Part shown: positions 41,980 through 55,400 of the stretch, one piece after another
How positions within the stretch are numbered: the stretch's first letter is position 1
Layout of the letters: every line of letters starts with the position of its first letter
DNA from: Reticulitermes speratus
Taxonomy: Eukaryota > Arthropoda > Insecta > Blattodea > Rhinotermitidae
NCBI GenBank assembly: GCA_021186555.1
Contig: JAJKFL010000004.1
Span: 17,822,406 to 17,886,405, forward strand
Length of the DNA stretch: 64,000 nt
Direction of reading: 5' to 3'
Position numbers and translations under genes: made by a program
The notes under the pieces: generated by a model
What the model was told of the DNA's origin: nothing
The model's database searches: none
What the model saw: the letters and a program-made list of their open reading frames with translations, nothing else

Positions 41980-44900
41980 ACTCATTCTGATGTGCTGGGT
42001 GCATTGTTCACTCATTTTGACCAATATGAAGGATTAATAACTTCCAAGTTAATATTCAGCATGGATCACAGTCTGAAAATAAGCTGCTATATTTAGAATG
42101 ACAAATGCGCACAATGTCCACAGTAACATCCAGAATCAGGTAGTGTGTACCGTGTGTACAGTCTACCTGAAAAAAGAAGAAAAATTTATGTTTACAACAA
42201 AAAATGTTCACAATAGTACTGTAATTTTATCGCGACATCGTTCCTTTGTTCGTAATTCAAATTTTCCTTACAGGCACTAAATTCGTACTAAATTAGGTTA
42301 CAAAGCAGAAATTTAACGCTGCCGCATTCACAACCAATGTTTTGCACTAGCGACCATTAAACAGCACTCATATAGTGTGAAAGGCATCATGTTGGCAACC
42401 CACCAGTAGATCTACTGATCGGCAGCATAACGTCTGTTATCCGTGCTTAGTCGCTTCAAGCTAATCCGTACTGAGTACCACGAATCGCACTGTACCTACA
42501 GCGATCATCAGTGCAGAGTTCAGTTGGTTTCGGTTGCTTAGATAGTGACAAGGGAAATGTGAAAGTACGCTATTCAACAACATTAACCGCCATATTGGTA
42601 CATACAAAAAAATTGTCTGATGTCGGACACGAAGATTTTGAATGTTCGATGGCAGTTTACTTGCATTCATACGAAAACAGGCATATAAAATATTATAAGC
42701 CTTGCTTTACAAATGAGCTCGTAAAATAACCCAGACACAAACGCTAAATTTTGAATGTACAATATCAACGAGAGGCAGATTGTATACTTGGGAGTTCTAG
42801 AATGTTTCAGTTCAATTCCAGTCCCTCCTAATTATCTTAGACCTTACTAGTGTCGTATTCGAAAGAAAGCAATGAAATAGAGTTCCTTCAAATGATATGA
42901 TAGGCAATGAAGCATTTCAAGCACCCATGTGTGCACAGCCGATACTTCTGAGGCAATTCACAAGGTTCTTACCATAGTAGCTACTGTCTGGTGAGTTGTT
43001 GGACGACCAAAGACCTCGTGTAAACCGGACCCTAAGGACAATGGTCTAGTAAACAGAATCAGGGCTGGGTTTGGAAGTGAACTTCAGGAATAGTGGTGTT
43101 CGGTCTTGGACATCATTGTAAGATTGATAGTTCATTGTTTGGTCAGATAGTCAGCCCCAGCTGTATGTTTTCTGCCGCCCCAGGCAAACAAATTTTTTTT
43201 GTGTGAGTCTGCATTTCGCACCAATTTTGTTTGGGCTGTTCAAAATTTTAGAAAACTAAACCAAAATTTGTAGTTAGTGAAATAAAACAATTTCCGGGTG
43301 GCATAGGCCTACTCATTTAAAGCCACCGCACGCACGTGCTTACGTTGCTGGTGCTTAGGGTCGGCCCTGCAGATAGTTAATGTGTCAGGCCTACTTATTG
43401 TTCCAGTTTCATGAAACTGAAACATCAAGTCAACGGAAACCACGTCTGCAAACGTGGTCATGTGAAGTTCATAAATTGGAACCATGCTGTCATGAATGCA
43501 AGTGATTGAATTCTATTGGCCTAATCATATGGACAAATATTTCTATTTTGTTTCTTGTGTTTGCTACCATGGAACTACTGAAGAAATTTAATCATAGCTC
43601 ACACTGGGAATATGGACAGTAGCCTCGATTATTAGAACACTGTGCAAGTTATTGCGGCAGAGCTTTCAGATGTGGTTCGGATCCTTGTTCCAAAATATTT
43701 TTAATTACATAAGTATTGTTACTTTAATTTATTAACTTGAGAATCGTTCCTTCTTAAAGCTTTGGCTATTAGGCCTTATACTGTGCTGTTGACAAGGAAA
43801 GCAGCCACCTCGCTGGCCGAAAACGTGCATTTTTGCTGGGCCTGCAACGTAGATGCACACAATAAATATTTTTCGGTGTGTACGCGACATGCATGAAAGT
43901 GTTTAACCAAACAAAAAGTGGAATTTTATTGAATTGAGCTTGCTAAAAGGAGACGCGCTATCATCTTGATTTAGCATTGTTCAGAGTTTAAAAAGCACAC
44001 ACACACCAGACGCACACACATTAATGACGACGACGGAGATGATATTTGAAAAAATATAAACACAGCACTTTATTTACAATACGGCAACTAAAGGTTTATT
44101 ACATATTCTTCGTGCTTTGAGTGAAATGCAGGGTAGTCCAATCATGGCTATCTATCAGAATGTTTGAATGCGCCATATTGCTTAACGAATTTAGATTAAA
44201 TCCAGTCTTGGAGGTTGACGCTAGAATTCGGCTTGCAAAATTGACGTTGACCCAATATAACTCCTACTTCACCCCAAGACTATTTCGAATTGAAACATCT
44301 TTTCAAAATTCATCTCCCAAACATTTATTTGAAACATTTCTCCTTGTGATATATACAGATTAAACAAATTAAATGTAGAAGATATCAACGTAACGCTGCT
44401 AACGAACTTATATCACATGAATGAAACCTAAACGGTACAAAAAGAGCCCTAAGTTCGGTGTCTTGTGTGCTCTATCCAAACGAGAAGTGTTGCTTCTTTT
44501 TTTCTAACGCACTGTGACTGGTATAGCGTACCTAGACATGTTGGAGGAATTTATAATGTGGATTTTAGAAGACGAGGGTCTTAATGACAACCTAGTCAAG
44601 CAAGAAAGGGAGCCTCCCCGTTTTCAGCTGCAGTTCTCGACTTCCTGTAGCACAAGTTTTCACAGATATGGTTTAAAACAGGCTACCTTGTCACTTGATC
44701 ACCCGTTCCTTTGACATTCACCACTTGATTTCTTTCGCTGGCAGCACGTAGAGGATACTGTTTAACGTTTTACCACTGCCCACCGCTTTGCCGGAACTTG
44801 GTGGGAGGATATGAGCTGCTGTGCCTACAATTACACCCGCCGTACTTACAAATGCGTGGATCGAAGTTGAATACAATTGATTTATGCCTGGCTACTCGTG

Positions 44901-45470
44901 GTGCCCACTTGAAACATCTGCAAACCGTTAAGTTTAGGTCACGAAGACTTGACCACATAACCTACCAACACACGTGTAGTTTTGTTTTCTGTGCCTCTTC
45001 TTGAGAAACACAAGTATTAAGTTGAAACAGTCTACACTTGTTATGTTCACCTTGTATTTACCTAAATACGATCTTTGTCAAGAACACTTTTGTAGCTGCA
45101 AAATTGAACGTAGGGCCCTGTTGCAAAATAAGGAGTAGCCTACACTTTGGCAACTAAATTCCAAGTTGCAGTATTGAACCTGACCTACTTGAAGTATAAC
45201 ATTGCACGCGATATGAGACTATTCTATTAATGAGATAACCTATTGCTACTATCAACAAATTATAGGAAGTTTTGTTAAGTTTGTCTCCTAAAAATCAATA
45301 TATCACAGGTGTAGTATGAGCACATAAAGTTTGAACTGTATGAATTTTAAAACGAAATACAACCAAGAAGGCAGAGCCTTGCTCGATCCCTCACCCTCAA
45401 CGATGTTACCCACAGCCCGGAAATCTCTACCTGTTCTAAGCATGGCTTCATTAATTTTACTATTCTCTCT
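41980..45470. other. Intergenic between paralogue 2 and the reductase gene: nothing recognised
   Basis: Contains a CA-rich run near 43985-44010 and compositionally GC-richer patches (42430-42560, 44570-44900) without legible domains. Promoters of the two divergent genes should lie in this stretch or its flanks, but no unambiguous core element could be singled out. Confidence 0.4.
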
Positions 45471-45477
45471 TCCTTTT

Positions 45478-45735
45478 CCTATGGCTCAACAGCCACCTTT
45501 TCGGGTGCCTAGGCCTCCTCCTTTCGAGGTTTCATGATCACACACATTAGACACACCATACTCGGTAGGACTCCTCTGGACGAGGGACCAGCTCGTCGCA
45601 GAGACCTCTACCTGACAACATACAACACTCACAAGAGACAGACATCCACGCCCCCGGTGGGATTCGAACCCACGATCCTAGTAAGCGAGCGGCCGCAGAC
45701 CCACGCCTTAGACCGCACGGCCACTGGGATCGGCA
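45478..45735 (-). mobile_element. tRNA-derived SINE, CTAAGGCGT family (copy 2)
   Basis: Minus strand: GCCGATCCCAGTGGCCGTGC GGTCTAAGGCGTGGGTCTGC, B box GGGTTCGAATCCCACC, GGGGGCGTGGATGTCTGTCT, tail with GAAACCTCGAAAGGAGGAGG. The best-preserved B box of the three. Confidence 0.8.
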
Positions 45736-45904
45736 TATTCTCTCTTCATCCACTAGAAGCGTATTAACCACAATACTTGACAACATAAATAGAGGCATGA
45801 TGTATCATACAAACAACTGACATCGCCCACCAACCCCCCTGGCTCGACACCAGCTATAACGGACAGTCATATCATGACGCGGACAGATTTCGGAGGTAGT
45901 CAGT

Positions 45905-45945
45905 TCCCTGACGACGAGGGCACAGACGGTCCTCGAAACGTTGGT
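45905..45945 (+). ncRNA. Hammerhead-ribozyme-like motif
   Basis: CC-CTGACGA-CGAGG-GCACAGACGGT-CCTCG-AAACGTTGG. CTGACGA directly followed by a perfect five-pair stem II, then GAAACGTT. Here no extra T separates box and stem, although the last stem base overlaps the GAAA box. Confidence 0.4.
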
Positions 45946-46397
45946 TTACTCACCATTAAGCAGTCTGATGTGGCTGCTAGACCGAGAATATCTTATTCAG
46001 TTTAGTCGCCGTGAAAGCTTTAAATTATATGTTTTAATCGTTCAAACTAGTAGCATATTAAATTTCTCTGAGGACAAGAGTAACGAAGTGCCTGAGGTAA
46101 TCCAATAACTCACAATTAACGACTTACAAAATGAGGGAAACAAGTAACAAATACTTCCTTATTAGAATTGTTTGTTGTGTCCTTAAATGTCTTGTAAGAG
46201 TCCAAGTGAACGCAGATTTAGTTTATGATACGAACTTTAAAATCAAGTGTGCCTTATGATGCGTTTCTAAGCGTGGCTGACGGAAAAAGGAAAGAACACT
46301 TCGACCGAAATAGCTAAAAATAGTTTCACGTGGAAGCAGTACATGTGAATTTGGTGCATTCTTGCTCCTGTAGTTGGCACGAGTGGATATCAGTATC

Positions 46398-46466
46398 ATG
46401 GCTACAAATTCTGTTCTACTTCGATCGGGACAAAGAATGCCCCTTCTGGGGCTTGGGACTTGGCAG
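46398..46466 (+). CDS. Aldo-keto reductase exon 1
   Basis: ATG in context [28 protein letters not shown] followed by TWQ, donor CAG|GTAAGA, phase 0. MPxxGLGTWQ is the N-terminal AKR signature. Confidence 0.92.
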
Positions 46467-49400
46467 GTAAGACATCGTATCTGATACACTGGTCTTAGTT
46501 TTGGTAATGTATAATTAGATTCGTTAATGTAACCCCGTAACCCTCGATTTTACAGCTGGCTGTTTTCCAAGGTATTGATCATCGCTACTGAACAGAACGA
46601 GGGCTGAAGCGTTGCTCACTTTCTAATCGTGATATTAGGACCTGGAAGCTGAAAACGAGATTAATTTGTTTTAAGTTCTAACACAGTATTTAACTGCCTT
46701 ATCCCGAACTACATATATGCAAGCAGGGCTTCGTCGAGGATATTATAAGCACGAGTCGGGAAGAAATAATTACACCTCTAAACCTGCAAAAGCATAATCT
46801 GAAGAGACTTTACTTTTCTGGTCGACGATGGTAATGTCAAACTAGAAACGCAAGCAGAAAGACTATTCGTACCTGAGTTGTGGTGGGTAATTTTTCGCTT
46901 CAAAAACACGTGAAAAATTTGAAGAGTTTTAAATGAAACGTATTCCGGGAATTCAGATAATATTTGTTGTATAAGAAGCAAGTGTATTGGCTCATTTCCT
47001 CACTAAGCAAGTTGACTTAAGCGGCAGTATTTATGCCCTTATTAGGAAGGTGCCCAATTCGAATCTCGGCTGGGGGCTTCGACTATCTTGACTGTAAAAT
47101 TTCTTGTTTCACCCAGTTCCTCCTGGCAAATACCAGCATATTAAGCCTAGCTCAAATTAAGCTAAAACAGATTCCTTCAATATCCTTTCCATTTCGTTAT
47201 TCACTAAAAACTGTCCTACTTTTTGATGCTATATGCCTAATTATATTCTGAGATAAATAAACAATAAGAAATTAAGTTCCCCATCTTTCACAAACTAAAT
47301 GTCAACGCAATATGACGAAGGCCTATGAATGTTGCTGTATTCTGGGATGTGATACCGTACAGTTAGGTTCGTTGGTACCTACCAAAAGTCATATTCACCA
47401 ATTTAAATTATAACGTGTCGTTGTTTTTGTTGGTTAATGTGGCAGTACATTCATTATTCCGTCAACATTTCTGTTTCGTATAACTGGTTACATATTTCGG
47501 TACATTTTGGCGCTATCATCATACCATTACAAAAACCAAACGGACGTACGTCTTATTACAAACATACATTGAACGTTTTCTATAACAGCGAATGTATAGT
47601 ACTTATGATTAGGATTATAAAATTACCAATTTATTTAAACTTAAAATACACTACTGCATTATAAAGCGACTCTTATGTTGTGGAACTAACGATTAGTTTT
47701 CTCCGTTTGCTGTAATATCTGTGGTCTTTGACACAATTACTGAATCTGTAACGAAATAAAATTAATTTCATATAATGTAATATATAGATATTTAAGTAAA
47801 AATCAGTTGAAGTGTGAATTAAGGCACGTTTTCTAGTTAAGGAATACTGTATGGAATGACTTAATGGATATTTAGTGTTTATGGAGGCCTTCTAAGCAGG
47901 ATGGTTGAGTGTATTCGCCATCATCAGAACCTTACATGTAATTTAGCCTAGTTAGAGAATAAAGGGTGCTTGGATGATCTCTACTCTGTGATATGTTTGG
48001 AATGTCTATACTAGTCCTTACAGAGTCGCATATGTGCTACGCAATTCAACATAAACAATGAACGCAGTTTCGAAAGGGCATTCTTAGTTTTCCCAGATTG
48101 GCTTCTGTCAGCACCAACCGAAACTCTTCGTCACGATTGTTGTTACCTGTGGTGAACAAATGGCTATAGACCAGACTGTTCAAAAACGGGTACTTTATTT
48201 TGCGATACTAATTTTCCTAACCGATTTGTTTTCCTAACCATCAGAACGCTTTGCGGAGTTCGAGACAGGCAAAACGGACATGTCAGATGTTATGTGTGAC
48301 GTCATGAACGTAGTACACTACACTGTCTCTCCGAACCGAGTAAGCTGGTTCAGTCGGTAATATTCGTACTCGCCAGGCTCGAATCTCGTTCGGGATACCG
48401 ATTGTACTGAGGTTTTTCATAGCATTCTTCAGTCCCTACATGAACAATCAGGCATAGTACCTCAAATTATGTCACGACCGTTTACTTGTACGTCACTGCA
48501 CAATAGTCTGATTACTGCCGGCATTGCTAAATAAACTGCATTATGAAATAATCAATAGGCTACCACTCGGCGTGTCTCTAGCATTTCTCCGAGTAGTGTT
48601 GTGGTTAGGATCTGTGTAGTTTGTTTAGATACCTCAAACAGGGAGTAAGTAGATAATACTGACAATGGAAGTATGGACCTGTGCTCTGGCACTCTTAAAA
48701 ATGCGATAGTTTTGTTTCGGTATCCGTACGGAGAGGGGCAAGCGGTGACGCAGTTGGTTGAGGCACTGCGCTACAAGCCGGAAGGTCGCTGGTTCGATTC
48801 CCGATGGTTTTTCATTGACATAAACCTTTCGGTCGCACTATGGCCCTGGGGTCGACTCAGCCTCTAACAGAAATGAGTACCAGGAATATTTCCTGGGGGG
48901 TAAAGGCAGTCGGTGCGTAGGGCTGACAACCTTACCACCTTCATGTGCCCATTGTCTAGAAATCTGGGAGCCTCAACCTCCTGGAACCCAAAGGGCCTGT
49001 CCAGGCCTGTAATGGGATTGCTTTACCTTTTATCCGTACGGAGATGTTGAAGGAGTAATGCCTCAACCAGAAAAATCGGGAAGGCGATAGAGCTTCGAAC
49101 CGGTACCTCCCAAATAGAACTGCGTTACTATGTCGATTCCATGTTAATGTATACGAAGGGTGAAAAGCGTGTGGTGGTTGCTAGTCGGTTAGTCTGCTTG
49201 AGCAAGAAATAACCTTGTATGGGCCGCTGTACGGGAGATCCAAAGCGCGGCGTAGTGCATCCTGCCGCAGAAATACATGTTTGGAGTCCTTGTGGACGAA
49301 TGTAGTCGGGGAGGCGTGTCGTGCTGCCGGAACCGGGCGAAGCTGATCCATGTGTCGGTGGAGCTACTGGATGAGCTCTGATGGCTCTGCTTGCTCGTGG

Positions 49401-52400
49401 ACGGCGTCAGTCACAGGCCGGGAGTTCGCAGGGGCTCGCCGGAGACGAGCTCAGCTACGGAAACTTGTAGGTCGTAGTTGAAAGCGGTACACTGCAGTCT
49501 CTCCTACGTTGATCACGTCGGGAGACTCCTGCATACTGATGATCTCTTCTGACGTTCTTCGCGTCGGTGTCACCAATGTAGTATAGCTACCACGCTGTTG
49601 CGACGCCTGGAGCGTGTTGTCCGAACAGGGGCCGGTAGTATGCTGGAGCTGCTGCGCCAATGAGACAGTGGGAGAGTTCCGCAAGTGCTAGAGGGCAAGG
49701 CGAGGTACCGCTGTCAGTTTCTTTATGGTTTAATAGAACGATTGTATCGCTGTCTTGCTCAGACTTATTCTACAGGTGTTAATGAACACATTTAGTCAGA
49801 ATTAATGTTGTGAATTTGAGTAATTTTTGGTACTGTTACCATTAACAACGCAGATGTCAGTGTAATGTAAACAAGGCTGTCCACTTTTGTACCAGCCTTC
49901 ACATTCATATTTATATGTGCACAACAGCCATAGTGAATAAATACGATATTTTATTTATAATTTTTATTTATAGTTTCTGTCAGTAACACGGACTATGCCG
50001 ATCCCAGTGGCCGTGCAGTCTAAGGCGTGGGTTTGCGGCCGCTCGCATACTAGGATTGTGGGTTCGAATCCCACCGGGGGCATGGATGTCTGTCTCTTGT
50101 GGGTGTTGTGTGTTGTCAGGTAGAAGTCTCTGCGACGAGCTGGTCCCTCATCCAGAGGAGTCCTACCGAATGTGGTGTGTCTAAAATGTGTGATTGTGAA
50201 GCCTCGAAAAATGAGGCGGTCTAGGCCCCCAAGGGGCTGTCGAGCCATGGGGGGAGGAACACGGACTATGTAATATCAAATGATTGTGCAATGAATAATT
50301 AATTGGAAGGGCTGTAGAAAGATGTGGCATGGTCTAATTTAAGGTCTGTCCCGGCATCTTACGGGATGGACTAAGACATGGCACAAAAACTCTCATCATA
50401 AGTTGGTGTCCTGAATGACATTCCAACCTGGGACCTCTCACATTGAAGTCAAAAGGGTAACCACTTGAGCCAACGCGCTCAGTAATTAGATGAATTCTGA
50501 GGAGTATTAAGCCACACGCACCCTATTTTCCCTCTTACAATTAATGAAATATTGTGGTATCAAGTGTGGTCTTGCTGCAAAATAATACACATCTAAGTCT
50601 CAGAACCTCAAGCACTGACTAATTCAATGCATAATTTTGTTATTTAAAGACAAAACCTGAAGAAATTGAGAAAGCTATAGAGGTGGCACTAGAAGAAGGG
50701 TATCGTCTTTTTGACACAGCTTTCAATTACAATAATGAAGAAGCCATTGGCCGTGCACTGAAACGCTGGGTGGATGCGGGAAGAAGCCGCAGAGAGGAGC
50801 TGTTCATTACGACCAAGGTAAAACAAAGCAATGGTTATGAAAATGTCAGACACAGGCAAGCATTCTGCATGTTCATTGCATGTAATTAAATTCTGTCATG
50901 GCTTATTAACTCTGCAATGACATGTTCCAAAATATGAATGATGGATCAGATGAAGGAATGTGGTCAGTAGGGCTGTATGCCTTTCTGTGTAAGTATTAGT
51001 ATCAAAGAGTAATATTACATCCCAGAAGGAGGTATCCTTAATCAGTAGATATTAACACTGTGGTTGTCTGGATTACAATATCATGAAATTCTGTTACCAG
51101 TATTCTTAAGGTTACTGCTATCTGCATGCTCAGGGCAAAATATGAAGGCAGCAGTTTCATCCAAAATGTTTGTAACCACAGAGGCTCTATGGTTTTATAA
51201 CCATATGGCATAACCCAGAAGACCACAGCCTTAATATATAGTATGAAGTTCATAATGAGTTTTATGAAAGTAACCAAGTCACTGTAATGTACAATGGACA
51301 TGGTAACATGACACTTTCCTTTTTTATTTGATTAGGAAAGTATTATAAAAATGTGCGACATTGTGCTTTCTTATTTTGAAGCACCGCCTTCACTCCCTCC
51401 TAGAATAATCTTTTTTTATATAAAATTTTCGAAACATGACAGTAATATCTACATCCAGCTTAAAAGGTACTGAGCTGAACTTACATCATCTGTAACAATA
51501 TTTTGAGTGGAAATCTCCCCAAAACCACCATCACATACCGTTTCCCATTTATCCGACATTTTGGCAATGTCAGTAGTTGCTATTTGTCTACCGCAGCAAG
51601 AATTTCATTGATGTTGAAGCTCTTGTCCAGTAAGTGTGTGTACCATCTTCACTACATTATCCTGTAAGAATGAGAATTGGCTGTGAATGCATCAGTCTGT
51701 TTATACCACAACTGTAAAAATGTGCAAAAACAGGGAGGTTTTTATTTTTCCACAGCTTCCTCATATTGGAAATCGTGCTTCTGATGTGGAGAAGTATCTA
51801 ACCACATCACTACGCAGATTACAGCTTGACTATGTGGATCTGTACTTAATTCATGTTCCATTTGGGTTCATACCTGATAAGAACAGTGAGAATCCAGCTA
51901 AGGATGCTGATGGATCATATGTACTTGACAATACAGATCTTCTAGCTGTGTGGAAGGTAACTTTACATTTGATATTCCAGTTTTAGTACATTTCAAAACC
52001 AGTTAAATTTGCACACTACATCAATCATCTCAATTCTTTCAAACAATAACAATGTTGAGAATGCATTATAAAGTATAAGAATTAAATTCTGGTAGTCTAT
52101 TATTGATAAACTAACATTTATAAAGCAGGAATATATGCACAAAATATTTCAGCTTTTCTCTGAGAATAGCCATTTAAAAATTTCATAGCCTAAATGAAAT
52201 GTATCTGAAAAATATAAAAAAGAATAAGGATTAAAATAATGTTAAGAAAAGGAGTAGATTGAGATAATGCTTTATAGACGTGCGGCAGAGAGTGCTTGTA
52301 AATTTTAAATTGTCAAACCCCACCACCCATTCTGAAAGTATAGATGGATTGTTGGAGTTTTGTTTACAGTTGACACACTAGCCTCACTTGGAATGGTGGT

Positions 52401-55400
52401 CAGTGTAGAATTAATTAAAATATAAAATGTGTCGGTATTTTCTGTTGCACTTGTATTATTCAATTAAAAGTTGCGTCTTTAATTTTCAAAATCCTGAAGA
52501 CAGGGAAAACAATAATCTTGTCCAGTGCTTTGTATATCATGTATGAATCTACCACAGAGCAACAGAAGTACATTTGAAGTGAACAAGGTCACATGAAGTG
52601 TAAGGAACCCATTTTTTTAAAAACCCAAAATCAGAACACTTAGTAACATTTACATGACCGAGGGGAGGGGGGCAGAACACAAAATTTTTAACCCAACAAG
52701 AAAAAGCTGAGTGATTTATTAATATCACTACAGCGAGGCAACTTGGATAAAAATTATGACACATGGATTTTTCTTTACGCATCTGTTCCTCATCCTTCGC
52801 AGTCTCAGTCCACACTCTAATCATTAACCTACAAATCTTCCTCTCTCTCTCCTATTCCTTCCTGTTAGTGGTTGGTTGATGGCTGCCCTGTGCCTGTTGA
52901 CATTTTTTGCCCACTGTAGGAAAATCAAAATGTTTGCATGCATTGTCAGAAATGTATTTTGACTTGGAATAACCTGGGACATTTGGTGTCCTAAACAGAA
53001 TTTTGTGAAACACCAGAACAGCTCTCCTTACAACCTTTAAAACTAGGACTGTCCTGGGAAAGCCAGGATGCATGGGATCCCTAATAAAGTGGGACTTCAA
53101 TGATTTATACTCATTCCATATTGTTAGGCAGTTACAGTGAACATTATGATGGCTGAACAAGTAGCTTGGTTGAAATAAGAAAGGTAGCATACTTTTTTGG
53201 TGGGAGAATTCCTACAGAAGTGACCACTAAAAAGTGTTGCTATAAATGGTTTAGAGACTGAGACATATGCCTAGAAACAAAGAATAAATTATTTTAGATG
53301 TGTTTAAGTGTACATTAAAAGTAAAAATACTGAGGAAAATACAAACTGGATTGCAGGTTAAACTGCTACAGCTACAGTATTTAGACAGCTTCATTTTGTA
53401 ACAGAACAGACACTGTGTCTGCAATAAATTATATTAAATCACAGATTTCTAGTCCTTCATGCAAGACAAAATCTGAAATGTGAAGCTGATGACAAGGCTA
53501 GAGGTCTGATTCAAAACATGGTTCATACAGGCCATGCACTGAACTTGTAATCTCTATTGTAACTAGGTCATGTTATGGTTCCGGCAGTTAGTCAACGGCC
53601 TCTCAACCCACGGCCGAGGCCATCCATATAAGTTTTGTGGTGGATGAAGTGGCATCGGGACAGGTTTATCTCTGATTTTGTCATCAGCATCATAGCAACA
53701 AAGCTCCATAATCACACTTCATTCATCTACTATTAATACTACATAATCTTAGCAACTGACAGCATCATTAAAAAAAAAAAACAAGAAGTATATCTGGGTT
53801 GCCTTGTATTCCCACTATATACTGTAATGCCATAAGATCTATGCTTTTTTTATACATGTGTGATACACTCTGCATTAGTAATTCTACTTTACCTAATTAC
53901 TATTGACCAAGGATGAATACAAAGACTGTTCAATAGGTAAGGTTCCATAGGTCATGAAAATCAAGTGATAAGTCATTACACAGTTATATGTAGCTCATTT
54001 ACAGCACTGAACAATCATAATTTTTCATCATAATCCCCAAACCACTGATGCATCTGTCTCATCCTGGCACCAGTTTAAAAATTCAATCATGGTACAAATC
54101 AAGTTCTTGCACTCAAAACCATTCATTAACAGCTATTTCCACTTCCTCACTAATGTAGCATCTTCCAAGATGGAACAAACGTTATCACTGTCCATGGGGA
54201 TTATGTTGAACAATAATGATACTTCAGTGGAATAAACGAGGCACATTTAATGTTGTAATGACTTCTCATATTCATTTTTATGATGTAGGGAACCTTACTT
54301 ATTGAACATCATTTTATTATGAGAAGTATAATTCAGAAGTTGTCTATCCATCAACAGGCAATGGAGCAACAAGTGGATTTAGGACATGCTCGTAACATTG
54401 GTGTATCTAATTTCAACATAGCACAACTAGAAAAGGTAGCTGCTGCAGCAAAGATTTATCCAGCTACACTGCAAGTGGAGCTTCATGCTTACCTGCAGCA
54501 ACCAGAGTTACGTGCCTGTTGTGCAAAATTGGGGATCCCCCTCACTGCCTATTCACCCTTGGGATCACCTGGTGCAAAGCTCCATTTCCAGCAGAAGTAT
54601 AATTTTCATTACCTGTGAGTTGACATGTTATTTCACACTATACATCTGTTGTTCTCCAGTAATGACAAAAGCAAACTAACCAGTGAAAGTCTATGTCAAA
54701 TATGAGACATGAATTTATCTCATGTAATGCATTTTACTTTTTGTCTCGTGCAATGTAGAATGTGTTTCCTGTGAACATATTTTAAGCATCTTATGGCTAA
54801 CATTAAAAACCCAATGACTTTCATAACAATTTTTGGTGGTGTATTTCATGATGCTGGCAGTATCTCTGATTACATAACATACATGGTAGGATAACTGGTA
54901 AATTGTAAGTTGGGAAGGATTTGGAAGTGGTCATGGCCTAATTTGAGATACTGTTCTGGTGACTGGACTATGGAAGACAATGCTGTGAAATAGGTGCACT
55001 GAACTGGTTCAACATTTAATTTAAGTTTACAGCCATAAGAATATAAAAGTAATAAAATTATCTACCTACAGGTACATAACTAAATGAAGTTATGTAAAAC
55101 CACCAAGTTCATACATTGAAACTCACGACTGTTAAAACAGATCTAGCAAGTGCTGGATAGATGGATCGACCATAAGTTACTTACCAAGGCCACAGTGGCT
55201 ATTTAGTGTCAAATGGATATGACAGCAAGATCACATTTAATGAACTTGAAAGGACTGGCGAGGAAGCAGTCACGGGATACTTTAAGGTACCATCCCACAA
55301 TTTGGCTGCAGGAACTATAACTATAGTTTTAACATTATTCATTCCGTACATTTTAACTCTATATTTATAGTCCGACAAATGTACAATTAATGTGATTAAA

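Noticed and set aside
44770-45004. Cys-rich overlapping small frames on both strands
   Set aside because: Mutually antisense and without homologous motif; no gene call.
45640-45735. Possible true tRNA gene (clear A and B boxes)
   Set aside because: Same sequence recurs twice with a shared non-tRNA body and tail, and no complete cloverleaf can be drawn; it is a SINE head.
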